DNA of 64,000 bases from the NCBI RefSeq assembly GCF_015679985.1, contig NZ_CP049239.1, forward strand, positions 1,674,001 through 1,738,000, in the 5' to 3' direction. The notes under the pieces were generated by a model that did no database searches, was not told where the DNA came from, and worked only from the letters and a program-made list of their open reading frames with translations. The DNA is from Campylobacter concisus (lineage in GTDB: Bacteria; Campylobacterota; Campylobacteria; Campylobacterales; Campylobacteraceae). The position numbers and the translations under genes were made by a program. The first letter of the stretch is position 1, and the number at the start of each line of letters is the position of its first letter. Positions 36,438 to 44,980 of the stretch are shown here, one piece after another.

Positions 36438-37581
36438 TTATTTTTTTGCTTTTTTAAATGCTTGATCAAGATCTGCTATTAGATCATCAGCGTTTTCGAT
36501 ACCGATTGCTAGGCGAAGCAAGTTTTGCTTTATGCCGATCTTATCTAGCGCCTCTTTTGGATATGCCTCATGTGTCATCGTCGCAGGCCTGCAAATGAGG
36601 CTTTCTGCGCCGCCAAGGCTCACTGCTAGATCAAAAATTTCTAGCGATTTTACAAATTTATTTACATCATATTTTTCATCTAACTCAAATGAGATAAGTG
36701 CACCGATGTCGCTTGCTTGAGCCGCTTGCATCTTTGCCTCTTGCTCGCTATATGAGCCGGCAAAATGCACCACGCTAACTGCGTCATTATTTTGTAAAAA
36801 TTTGATTATTTTATGTGTATTTTGCGTTTGCCTATCAAACCTAACGCTAAGCGTTTTAAGCCCACGTATTAGGTAGTATGCGTCCATCGGGCTGATGATG
36901 CCACCAAGTGTGTTTTTAGCAAATTTTATCTTCTCAGCCAAAGCATCATCGTTTAGCGTGACGATACCAGCGATCACATCAGCGTGTCCACCGATATACT
37001 TTGTAGCGCTATAAACCACGATATCAGCTCCATGATCAAGCACTCTTTGATAGTAAGGCGTCAAAAATGTATTATCCACGATGACTAGAGCGCCCTTTTT
37101 GTGAGCGATCTTTGAAATTCTAGCGATGTCTGTCACTCTTAAGAGAGGATTTGACGGAGTTTCGATAAATATTGCCGCTACGTCGTCACTTATGTCATCT
37201 TCGCTTAAAAAATTTAGATCGTCTATAAATTCGCTCTTTATGCCATGGCTTTCAAAAACGGTTGTGACATATCTATAAGTGCCACCATAGACATTGCTAT
37301 TTAGCAGGACTTTTTGCCCAGTTTTTATAAGGCTAAGTGCGGCTGCTGTTGCTGCCATGCCTGAGCCAAAGCTAAATGCGTATTTGCTGCCTTCAACCTT
37401 TGCAAAAATTTCATCAAATGCTTTTTTGGTTGGGTTGCTACCACGCGAATATGCAAATTCTTGAAAATTTTCAAGATCATCTTGCACAAACGTACTTGCT
37501 AAAAAAAACAGGCGGAATGACAGCTTTATTTGGATTATTCTTAGCTTCAATGCCTTTTACGATCAATGTGTCAAGTTTCAT
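36438..37581 (-). pseudogene. Cystathionine gamma-synthase/lyase family gene, frameshifted at an A8 run
   Basis: This is a PLP-dependent transsulfuration enzyme (MetB/MetC/MetZ group). The PLP lysine lies in YSATKYIGGHAD, and AFSFGSGMAA, VYGGTYRY and VDNTFLTPYYQ are typical. The natural start is ATG 37579-37581 (MKLDTLIVKG) with AAAGGAAA upstream. That frame reaches the T8 run (A8 on the plus strand, 37501-37508) and reads on to a stop. The long downstream frame continues as FLASTFVQDD only if one T is removed. The gene as written is therefore out of frame by one base near residue 28. Either a phase-variable tract, a true mutation or a sequencing error could explain it. The rest of the gene looks intact. 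Confidence 0.8.
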
Positions 37582-37796
37582 AAATTTCCTTTTAAAAATT
37601 TGTGAAATCTTACATAATAAAGATTAATCTTCCCCAAACCCACCCAAAACGTAGCTAAATCAGTAAGTGGTAGTAACATTTATTTTTAAAATGCATTTTT
37701 TAAATTGCTGGGATAAATTTAAACTTTTGTCCTCTCCCCGCAAGCCTAATAAATTTTTCTTTTTACTCGCCTTTAGCTACATTTTCACCATAAATT

Positions 37797-38255
37797 TTAC
37801 TCTACAAGATCAACTTGCCAGTTTGCCTCTTGTAGCTTCATATCTAGCTCTCTGATCTCTTTGGATAGCTCGTCTATTTGCTTTTGAAGCATGGCTACAT
37901 CAACACTACTTAAAATTTTTATCTCGCTATTTGAGTAAAGATCGACCTTTTGGCTTGCACTTTTGGCAAAATCCCTAAGCACGCTTGCTTTTTGGCTTAG
38001 CGTATCTTTTTTAGCGATCATTTCAGTTAGACTCACATTTTCAAATTTTGCACTCGAGTTTGTTAAATTTATAGCCAAGATCAGTCTAAATAGCTCATCG
38101 CTTAGCCTATCAAGCTCTTTTAAAAGAAGCTTTGGATCTTCGCTAGGTCTTTCATTTTCTTGCATTTTTGCATTATCAAGCAACCTACCTTTTAGCTGCT
38201 CTAAACGTTTTTGTGTATCGGCTCTTAAAATGAGAGCCTGAGCTAATTTCATCAT
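37797..38255 (-). CDS. DIP1984-family (septicolysin-like) protein
   Basis: The 152-aa all-helical protein matches the DIP1984 family: KLAQALILRADTQKRLEQLKGRL at the start, LTEMIAKKDTLSQKASVLRDFA in the middle, and SSVDVAMLQKQIDELSKEIRELD near the end. Some members have been named septicolysin, but no toxin activity can be claimed from sequence. It has no signal peptide. Two adjacent ATG codons give a one-residue start ambiguity; AAAGGAAA lies upstream. Confidence 0.85.
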   Translation of the reverse strand: MMKLAQALILRADTQKRLEQLKGRLLDNAKMQENERPSEDPKLLLKELDRLSDELFRLILAINLTNSSAKFENVSLTEMIAKKDTLSQKASVLRDFAKSASQKVDLYSNSEIKILSSVDVAMLQKQIDELSKEIRELDMKLQEANWQVDLVE

Positions 38256-38315
38256 TTTTCCTTTTGAAATATTAAATTGAGAGAAAATTTCAAATTATAT
38301 TAGTATCTTTTGGGT

Positions 38316-38321
38316 TATAAT
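38316..38321 (+). promoter_or_regulatory. -10 box of the patB promoter
   Basis: TATAAT preceded by GGT lies 30 bases before the ATG at 38352, with AAGGAAAAG as the ribosome site. Confidence 0.5.
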
Positions 38322-38351
38322 TGATTTAAAATTTTATTTTAAGGAAAAGCT

Positions 38352-39518
38352 ATGAAGTACGATTTTGATACACTTATTAGCAGAGATGGCACCAACTCAT
38401 CGAAGTGGCGAATGAAAAACGATGTTTTGCCAATGTGGGTTGCTGATATGGATTTTAAGGCTGCACCTGAAATTTTAAATGCCCTACAAAAGCGTCTTGA
38501 TAATGGCGTCTTTGGCTACTCATTTATCCCAAAAGAGTGGAACGAAGCGATTAAAGGCTGGTGGAAAAGGCGTCATGATGTTAGCTTTGAAAACGAGTGG
38601 ATGTGCTTTTGCACTGGCGTTATACCAGCGATTTCTACTGCTATTAGAAGATTTAGCAATCCAGGGGATCAAATTTTAGTTCAAGCTCCCGTCTATCACG
38701 TATTTTTTAACTGCATCAAAAATAATGGTCGTGAAATTTTATCAAACTACCTTGTCTATAAAAATGGCTCTTATGAGATTGACTTTGAAGACCTTGAGGC
38801 AAAGCTAGCGCAGCCGCTAACAACTATGATGCTTCTTTGCAATCCTCACAATCCAATAGGAAAAATTTGGGACAAAGAGACGCTTAAAAAAATAGGCGAG
38901 CTTTGCTATAAGCATGATGTTTTGGTTATCAGCGATGAGATCCACTGCGACATAACTGATCCTGGGCTAAGCTACGTGCCATTTATCAGCGTTAGCGAAG
39001 AGTGCAAAAATAACTCAATCACGTGCATCTCACCTACAAAAGCCTTTAATATCGCAGGACTTCAAAGCTCAGCCATCGTCACGCCAAATGAGCAAATACG
39101 TGCCAGAATAAATGCGGCTGTAAATTATGATGAGATAGGTGAAGCAAACGCATTTGCAATAACTGCGACAATAGCGGCATTTAACGATAGCCAAACATGG
39201 CTTGATGAGCTTAGAAATTATCTCTTTGAAAACAAAAAAATCGTTATAAATTTCATAAAAGAGCAAAATTTGCCAGTAAAACTTTTGTCATCAAATGCGA
39301 CTTATCTTTTGTGGCTTGATTGCAGCGCATTTTGCGAGGATTCGAGCGACTTTATGAATTTCTTGCGTGATAAAGCTGGACTATGGCTAAATGACGGCAA
39401 TGCTTACAGAGGAGATAGATTTTTCCTCCGTATGAATATCGCAACCCAAAGAGCTAGAGTGCTTGAGGGGCTAAAACGCTTACAAAATGGCATAAATTTA
39501 TACACTTCAAAAAGATAA
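38352..39518 (+). CDS. patB: PatB/MalY-type cystathionine beta-lyase
   Basis: The 388-aa fold-type I PLP enzyme cleaves C-S bonds such as cystathionine to homocysteine in this subfamily. It shows PMWVADMDF at residues 27-35, the substrate/PLP region CNPHNPIGKIW at 163-173, SDEIHCD at 194-200 and the PLP lysine K230 in SPTKAFNIAG. Length is standard. It is divergent from the DIP1984 gene and near the broken transsulfuration gene, suggesting a sulfur amino acid neighbourhood. Confidence 0.9.
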   Translation: MKYDFDTLISRDGTNSSKWRMKNDVLPMWVADMDFKAAPEILNALQKRLDNGVFGYSFIPKEWNEAIKGWWKRRHDVSFENEWMCFCTGVIPAISTAIRRFSNPGDQILVQAPVYHVFFNCIKNNGREILSNYLVYKNGSYEIDFEDLEAKLAQPLTTMMLLCNPHNPIGKIWDKETLKKIGELCYKHDVLVISDEIHCDITDPGLSYVPFISVSEECKNNSITCISPTKAFNIAGLQSSAIVTPNEQIRARINAAVNYDEIGEANAFAITATIAAFNDSQTWLDELRNYLFENKKIVINFIKEQNLPVKLLSSNATYLLWLDCSAFCEDSSDFMNFLRDKAGLWLNDGNAYRGDRFFLRMNIATQRARVLEGLKRLQNGINLYTSKR

Positions 39519-39535
39519 ATTGAGTAAATTTGGCT

Positions 39536-39561
39536 GGGTGGCTTTGAAATTTAAGCTACCC
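39536..39561 (+). terminator. Probable patB terminator
   Basis: GGGTGGCTT/AAGCTACCC forms a 9-bp stem with one mismatch and an 8-base loop, 17 bases after the patB stop. The following TTGCCTAATT is only weakly T-rich. Confidence 0.5.
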
Positions 39562-39991
39562 TTGCCTAATTAATACAGCTCGGGGCATTTTTGAAACAGT
39601 GAACATTGCCCCAACATTTTTAAATATCAAATCAAGTTTTGCTAATAAATTTAAAGACAAAATGGCCTACACTAGTTTTTATTTGCTTGCTTAAATTTAA
39701 GTATATAACCTCTCTCAATCACGATATAGTAGATTAAAGCGAGCAATTTGTACCTTTTTGAAGTGATAAATTCTATACCCATGGCTTATAAAATTTAGCA
39801 GTGGTTTAAAATTTTCAACAAAGCAGAAATTTGAAGTTAAGATAGCTTATGCTGGTTTTAATTTTAAGAGAAATTGTTTGCTAAAACAAAATTTTGAGCC
39901 ATTTTTGATGTTACACTTTCTTTTAAAACAAGATAGTTTTTGCTGATAAATTTGATGATTTTAAAAATTTAGATAAAAGTAGAAATTTAAA

Positions 39992-40007
39992 GGCGGGAAA
40001 CCCCGCC
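39992..40007 (-). terminator. sodB terminator
   Basis: On the minus strand GGCGGG-GTTT-CCCGCC is followed by TTTAAATTT, directly after the sodB stop. Confidence 0.8.
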
Positions 40008-40012
40008 AGATA

Positions 40013-40630
40013 TTATTTGTGAAGTTCTTTTGTGTAAAACTCGACTGAGCCAAGGCCCTCTTTTTGCGCCCACTCGTAAGCTTGGCTTACAAATTCCCAG
40101 TTTATGTTCTCATAAAATGTCTCTAGATATTTTGGGCGAGCGTTGAAGTTGTCGATGTAGTAAGCGTGTTCCCAAACATCAACGACTAAAAGTGGCACTT
40201 TGCCGTCACTCACTGGAGTTTTTGCATTGCTAGTTTGTACGATCTCTAGCTTTTTGCTGCTTGGATCAAATACAAGCCACGCCCAGCCTGAGCCAAAAAG
40301 CGTTGTAGCTGCTTTTAAAAATTCCTCTTTAAAATTAGCAAAATTTGCTTCGATTGCAGCTTTTAGCTCGCTTGACATCTCACTTTTTTTAGCGATGCAG
40401 TCCCAGTAAAAGTCGTGGTTATAAACTTGAGCGACATTGTTGTAAAGCCCACCTTCGCTATTTGTTAGAATTTCATAAAAAGATGCGTTGGCAAATTTTG
40501 TATCTTTTATAAGATTGTTTAAATTTGCTACGTAAGTTGCATGATGCTTGCCGTAGTGGTATTCACAGGTTTTTGCGCTAACTACTGCATTACTATTTGC
40601 ATCAAATGGAAGTTTTCTAAGTTCAAACAT
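40013..40630 (-). CDS. sodB: Iron superoxide dismutase SodB
   Basis: SodB dismutates superoxide in the cytoplasm. The 205-aa protein has the metal-ligand neighbourhoods YHYGKHH (residues 24-30), VYNHDFYW near 70 and DVWEHAYY near 160, with FGSGWAWLV as the family signature. The Fe rather than Mn assignment follows Campylobacter SodB and is not proven by sequence alone. AAGGAA ribosome site and a TATAAT box lie upstream. Confidence 0.96.
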   Translation of the reverse strand: MFELRKLPFDANSNAVVSAKTCEYHYGKHHATYVANLNNLIKDTKFANASFYEILTNSEGGLYNNVAQVYNHDFYWDCIAKKSEMSSELKAAIEANFANFKEEFLKAATTLFGSGWAWLVFDPSSKKLEIVQTSNAKTPVSDGKVPLLVVDVWEHAYYIDNFNARPKYLETFYENINWEFVSQAYEWAQKEGLGSVEFYTKELHK

Positions 40631-40665
40631 AATAATTCCTTAATAATAAAATTTGTTGTTTCGTA

Positions 40666-40671
40666 TTATAG
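40666..40671 (-). promoter_or_regulatory. -10 box of the sodB promoter
   Basis: Minus-strand TATAAT preceded by GC lies 36 bases upstream of the sodB ATG, followed by an AAGGAA ribosome site. Confidence 0.55.
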
Positions 40672-41035
40672 CCATAAAAAATTAATAAATAAAAATCTTT
40701 TAAATTTAGCCATAAAATATAGGCTAAATTTAAGCAAGACTAAACTTACATTTTTTTGGCTGACTTTTAAACTTATAGAAAAGAAAAATTTAGAGCAAAA
40801 TACCCCATACATTTGTTTAAATGGACTCAAAAATTTATTAAAAGTAAAAATAAAATAAATTTTATGTGTAAAAAAGTAACAAATATACTTTAAAAGTTTA
40901 GTTATCGAAAAATTATAAAAATTTTTAAAAATATAAATTAGCTTTTAAGAGCACATTTGTTACTAAAATACACATATAAAAATAAATAGCTGTGAATTTA
41001 CGAAACAAAATTTCTAAAATTTTATTTTTGAAATT

Positions 41036-41041
41036 TATAAT
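41036..41041 (+). promoter_or_regulatory. -10 box of the dctPQM promoter
   Basis: TATAAT at 41036-41041 lies 33 bases upstream of the dctP ATG; AAAGGATAAAAG is the ribosome site. Confidence 0.55.
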
Positions 41042-41073
41042 GCGTTTAACAAAACCATTACAAAGGATAAAAG

Positions 41074-42066
41074 ATGAAATTCTTACAAGCTTTACTTTTT
41101 ACTTGTGCCATCAGTGGCTTAGCATTTGGTGCAGACAAGGTCTATACGATCAAATTTGCTCACGTTGTTGCAGCTTCTACACCAAAAGGCAAGGCAGCTG
41201 ACTTTTTTGCTAAACGTGCTGAGGAGCTAAGTGGCGGTAAATTAAAAGTTCAAGTCTTCCCATCAGCTCAGCTACTTGATGATGATAGAGTTTTTGGCGC
41301 GCTAAAACTTGGCAATGTTCAAATGGCAGCTCCAAGTTTTTCAAAATTTACGCCTATTGTGCCGCAGTTTCAGCTATTTGACCTGCCTTTCATCTTTAAA
41401 GATGCAGACCACCTTCATAAGGTTCAAGACGGTGCAGTTGGCGAGGAGCTAAAAGCGCTTGTGACTAAGAAGGGCTTTGTGGCGCTTGATTACTGGGATG
41501 CTGGATTTAAGCATTTTAGCTCAAGCAAAAAGCCGGTTCTTGTGCCAGAAGATGCAAAAGGACAAAAATTTAGAATCCAAAGCTCAAAGGTGCTTGAAGA
41601 ACAAATTAAAGTAGTTGGTGGCAACCCACAAGTTCTGCCATTTTCAGAGGTTTATTCTGCACTTCAACAAGGCGTAGTTGATGCGACAGAAAACCCACTT
41701 TCAAATTTCTATAACTCAAAATTTCACGAAGTTCAAAGCTCACTTACGCTTTCAAGTCACGGATATTTGGGTTATTTAGTCGTTATGAGCGATAAATTTT
41801 GGAACAAACTACCAGATGATCTAAAAGCAAATATAAAACAAGCTCTAAGCGAAGCTACAGCTTACGAGAGAGAAGAGACAGCTAAAGAGGACGCTCACGT
41901 TATAGCAGAGCTTGAAAAATATATAGCAGATACTAAAAAGCTAGAAATTTTCAAGATCGATGACGCACAAAAAGCTGAGTGGGAGAAGACTATGCAGGCT
42001 ATCTACCCTAAATTTTACGATGTCATCGGCAAAGAGCTTATAGAAAAAACAATCGAGACAAAATAA
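41074..42066 (+). CDS. dctP: TRAP transporter solute-binding protein DctP
   Basis: The 330-aa periplasmic protein binds a carboxylate, probably a C4-dicarboxylate, for the membrane units encoded next. It has a Sec signal ending LAFGA (about residue 20). The DctP fold shows KFRIQSSKVLEEQIKVVGG near 162-180, with the substrate-carboxylate arginine in KFRIQSS, and VYSALQQGVVDATENP near 198-213. Its stop overlaps the dctQ start by one base (TAATG). Confidence 0.93.
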   Translation: MKFLQALLFTCAISGLAFGADKVYTIKFAHVVAASTPKGKAADFFAKRAEELSGGKLKVQVFPSAQLLDDDRVFGALKLGNVQMAAPSFSKFTPIVPQFQLFDLPFIFKDADHLHKVQDGAVGEELKALVTKKGFVALDYWDAGFKHFSSSKKPVLVPEDAKGQKFRIQSSKVLEEQIKVVGGNPQVLPFSEVYSALQQGVVDATENPLSNFYNSKFHEVQSSLTLSSHGYLGYLVVMSDKFWNKLPDDLKANIKQALSEATAYEREETAKEDAHVIAELEKYIADTKKLEIFKIDDAQKAEWEKTMQAIYPKFYDVIGKELIEKTIETK

Positions 42067-42608
42067 TGAAAAATTTCATTAACGCTCTTGATATATTGAT
42101 AGTCTCGCTCAATAAGACTATCGCCGTTTTAGGGCTAGCTAGTGGAACGCTACTAGCCTTTGCCAACGTCGTGGCCAGATACTTTTTCGACAAAAGCTGG
42201 TCATGGGCGAGCGAGCTATCAAACTACTTGTTTATTTGGTCGGCTTTTTTTGCCGCAGCGTATGGCTTTAACAAGGGCATCCACGTAAGCGTAACTATCT
42301 TGGTGGAAAAATTTCCACCAGCCCTTGCAAAAGCGTGTTTAATCTTTTCTCATGTACTAACTACTGTGTTTTTGTTATTTATCGCAGTCTATTCGATTGA
42401 TTATCTACAAATTCTTCACGAGATCGAGCAGATGATAATAGACCTTGGCATACCACAATGGGTACCTATGGTAGTACTTCCAATAGCCTTCGTTACAGCT
42501 AGCTACCGCTCAATCGAAAAAGCCATAAAAGTAGCTCTAACGCCTGCTGAAAATGTCGTAAGCAACGAAGCACATGAGCTAGCTCATGGTAGCGTAGTCA
42601 AAGATTAA
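42066..42608 (+). CDS. dctQ: TRAP transporter small membrane subunit DctQ
   Basis: The 180-aa protein has four transmembrane helices with the DctQ-type segment SWASELSNYLFIWSAFFAAAYG. It couples DctP delivery to the DctM channel. ATG overlaps the dctP stop; the dctM gene follows after 10 bases with an AAGGAG site. Confidence 0.93.
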   Translation: MKNFINALDILIVSLNKTIAVLGLASGTLLAFANVVARYFFDKSWSWASELSNYLFIWSAFFAAAYGFNKGIHVSVTILVEKFPPALAKACLIFSHVLTTVFLLFIAVYSIDYLQILHEIEQMIIDLGIPQWVPMVVLPIAFVTASYRSIEKAIKVALTPAENVVSNEAHELAHGSVVKD

Positions 42609-42618
42609 GGAGAAAAAG

Positions 42619-43902
42619 ATGACAATAGCATTTTTATTTATCCTACTTTTTGCACTAATGCTAATAGGCGTGCCTGTAGCTGTTTCGCTGGGAACTAGCA
42701 CCGTTTTAACGATGATATTTTTTACAGACATAGACATCGCTACGATCCCACAGCTTATATTTGATGGTATCAATAAATTTTCGCTAATGGCGATACCGAT
42801 GTTTATCTTGGCCGGAAATTTACTAAGTAAAGGCGGTTCAGCAAGACGTATCATCGACTTTGCAAAGTCTATGGTCGGACACTTACCAGGTGGTTTGCCT
42901 ATGAGTGCGATATTTGCCTGCATCATCTTTGCAGCGGTATCTGGAAGCTCGCCTGCGACGGTTGTAGCTATTGGCTCGATTATGTTTGCAGCAATAAAAG
43001 AGGCTGGCTATCCAAAAGAGTACGCAGTTGGCGGCATAACAACGGCCGGCTCACTTGGAATTTTGATCCCGCCTTCAGTTGTTATGATAGTTTATGGCGT
43101 AACTGCTGAGGTTAGTATCGGTAAGCTTTTTATGGCAGGCGTTGTACCTGGTCTTATACTCGGCGCTTTTATGCTTGTTCAAACTTATGTTGGCGCAAAA
43201 AAGCTTGGCTTTAAAGCGACTAAGGCTGAGCCATTTAAAGTAAGAGTACGGAAATTTGCCAAAGCATTTTGGGCGCTTTTAATCGTTGTCGTGGTCATCG
43301 GCGGAATTTATGGAGGAATTTTTACTCCAACTGAAGCTGCTGCGGCAAGTGCGGTCTATGCGCTATTTATCTCACTTTTTATCTATAGGGATATAAAGAT
43401 AAAAGATCTTTGGGATATCTGCCTAGACTCAGCCCTTACAACAGCTATGATATTTTTCATCATTGCAAATGCCGTTGTTTTTGCATATTTGCTAACTAGC
43501 GAGCAGATCCCACAAGCGATCGCTTCGATGATACTTGACGCAAATATCGGTATGATAGGATTTTTGATATTTGTAAATATCTTGCTCTTTATCATGGGTC
43601 AGTTTATGGAGCCTTCAAGCGTCATCATGATCATGGTGCCACTTTTGCTTCCGATTTCAACACAACTTGGCATAGATCCGATACACTTTGGCATTATCTT
43701 AGTTGTAAATATGGAGATAGGTATGGTGACTCCGCCTGTTGGACTAAATTTATTTGTCGCAAGCGGTCTTACAAATATGAACTTAAAAGAGGTCATCATG
43801 GCATGCTTGCCGTGGACACTTACTTTATTCTTTGGCCTTATCTTGGTTACTTATATACCACAAATTTCTCTTTGGTTGCCAAACATAATGTATGGACATT
43901 AA
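42619..43902 (+). CDS. dctM: TRAP transporter large membrane subunit DctM
   Basis: The 427-aa protein has about twelve transmembrane helices and the DctM signatures GGSARRIIDFAKSMVGHLPGG, SGSSPATVVAIGSIM and TTAGSLGILIPPSVV. It carries out sodium-coupled import of the DctP ligand. It is the last gene of the operon and ends at a shared hairpin with the convergent diguanylate cyclase gene. Confidence 0.95.
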   Translation: MTIAFLFILLFALMLIGVPVAVSLGTSTVLTMIFFTDIDIATIPQLIFDGINKFSLMAIPMFILAGNLLSKGGSARRIIDFAKSMVGHLPGGLPMSAIFACIIFAAVSGSSPATVVAIGSIMFAAIKEAGYPKEYAVGGITTAGSLGILIPPSVVMIVYGVTAEVSIGKLFMAGVVPGLILGAFMLVQTYVGAKKLGFKATKAEPFKVRVRKFAKAFWALLIVVVVIGGIYGGIFTPTEAAAASAVYALFISLFIYRDIKIKDLWDICLDSALTTAMIFFIIANAVVFAYLLTSEQIPQAIASMILDANIGMIGFLIFVNILLFIMGQFMEPSSVIMIMVPLLLPISTQLGIDPIHFGIILVVNMEIGMVTPPVGLNLFVASGLTNMNLKEVIMACLPWTLTLFFGLILVTYIPQISLWLPNIMYGH

Positions 43903-43929
43903 AATTTAGAGGCTCTTGCCTCTAAATTT
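43902..43929. terminator. Bidirectional terminator hairpin dctM / diguanylate cyclase
   Basis: A perfect 12-bp stem AAATTTAGAGGC/GCCTCTAAATTT with a TCTT loop occupies the whole gap between the two convergent stop codons. The A/T end of the stem supplies T on both strands. Confidence 0.8.
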
Positions 43930-44980
43930 ATGCTTTTGGATCGTAATCCGCACTCATAACGATATTTTTACCACTTCGCTTACCAGCATAAAGTAGATTA
44001 TCAGCTTGTTTTATCATCTTTTCCAAGCTAAATTCTCCCCTGCCATCATGAGCAACTACTCCAAAAGTCATAGTTGCGTTGATCTTTATGTTTTCAAACT
44101 CGACTATATTTTTACTCAAAGTCTCTCTCACACGCTCTACGATACTTACAGCTACATCTTTTTTTACACCCAAGACGACTGCTAAAAATTCTTCTCCGCC
44201 AAATCTAGCTACTCTATCTTTATCTCTAAATGTATTTTTAAATATGCCTGATAAGCTTTTTAAAACAGCATCTCCTGCGCCGTGTCCATAGGTATCATTT
44301 ATCTTTTTAAAGTTATCAATATCGCACATAACGATAGCAAAGTCCCTATTTTTATAAAGATCATTTTGGCTTAAAATTTTCTGCATCGAAGTGCGATTTA
44401 AAAGTCCTGTTAATGGATCGTGATTTAAGATATTTTCAGCCATCTCTTTTTCCTCTAAGATGCTTAAAAATATAAATAAATTTGAGCTTTCCAAAAGGTA
44501 CGAAATAACAACCGAAAATATACAAACCATACTTAAGTTAAAAACAAAAAGTAGATCTTTAAAGCCGTCAAAATCTTTTACAGGCTGTCCGTCTAAATAT
44601 ACATAGCAGGCTATAGATAAAATTATTTGCACTGCAACTATTATGTAGTTAAAAAATTTATAGGTAAATGAAGTAAAAAATAGTATTAGTGACGACGCTA
44701 AAAATAACAACCCAAATCCATATCCCCATCCAAGTGTCAGCATACAAACCAATGCATGAAATAAAATTTCAAGCTGGACTATCAGCATTGTTATCTTGTT
44801 ATTTTCAGGGCTATCGTAGATAAGCCTTAAAAGAAAAAGATAGGTTGCTACTGAAAATACATTCATAACTGCTAGAATTTCTTCTTTCATAAATACAAAA
44901 ATGAAAAAATAACAGACGTGAGTTAATAATATTGAAAATATGATAATTTTTTGAGCCGTATAGAGTGAAATTCTACGCAT
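43928..44980 (-). CDS. Membrane diguanylate cyclase (GGDEF), copy 1
   Basis: The 350-aa protein has about five to six N-terminal transmembrane helices (residues 10-170) and a C-terminal GGDEF domain that makes cyclic di-GMP. The active-site motif is GGEEF at 261-265. The allosteric inhibitory site RxxD (R252-D255) lies five residues before it, so product inhibition is predicted. HDPLTGLLNR near 188 opens the domain. It overlaps the upstream paralogue by eight bases. Confidence 0.93.
   Translation of the reverse strand: MRRISLYTAQKIIIFSILLTHVCYFFIFVFMKEEILAVMNVFSVATYLFLLRLIYDSPENNKITMLIVQLEILFHALVCMLTLGWGYGFGLLFLASSLILFFTSFTYKFFNYIIVAVQIILSIACYVYLDGQPVKDFDGFKDLLFVFNLSMVCIFSVVISYLLESSNLFIFLSILEEKEMAENILNHDPLTGLLNRTSMQKILSQNDLYKNRDFAIVMCDIDNFKKINDTYGHGAGDAVLKSLSGIFKNTFRDKDRVARFGGEEFLAVVLGVKKDVAVSIVERVRETLSKNIVEFENIKINATMTFGVVAHDGRGEFSLEKMIKQADNLLYAGKRSGKNIVMSADYDPKA

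Larger units (their letters stand above)
39519..40012. other. Intergenic region with terminators and degenerate repeats
   Basis: No coding sequence is supported in these 494 bases. Near the left end there is a terminator-like hairpin for patB, then a 6-bp GGGGCA/TGCCCC hairpin (39582-39612). The middle contains at least two diverged copies of a roughly 44-base sequence (about 39641-39684 and 39821-39864), possibly remnants of older DNA. The right end carries the sodB terminator. Confidence 0.5.
40631..41073. other. Divergent intergenic region sodB / dctP
   Basis: These 443 AT-rich bases hold the sodB -10 box (40666-40671) and the dctP -10 box (41036-41041). I see no convincing gene, RNA or strong hairpin in the rest. 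Confidence 0.55.

Noticed and set aside
36424-37800. SAM or other riboswitch near the sulfur amino acid genes
   Set aside because: I found no SAM-riboswitch core near the transsulfuration gene start or patB; leaders are short or unstructured.
37667-37855. 62-codon plus-strand frame between the frameshifted gene and the DIP1984-family gene
   Set aside because: No ribosome site, Phe/Leu-rich product and overlap with the end of the DIP1984-family gene; explained by AT-rich sequence.
40541-40858. 105-codon plus-strand frame running from sodB into the intergenic region
   Set aside because: It begins antisense inside sodB, has no ribosome site and its product is low-complexity Lys/Leu/Asn typical of chance translation of AT-rich DNA.
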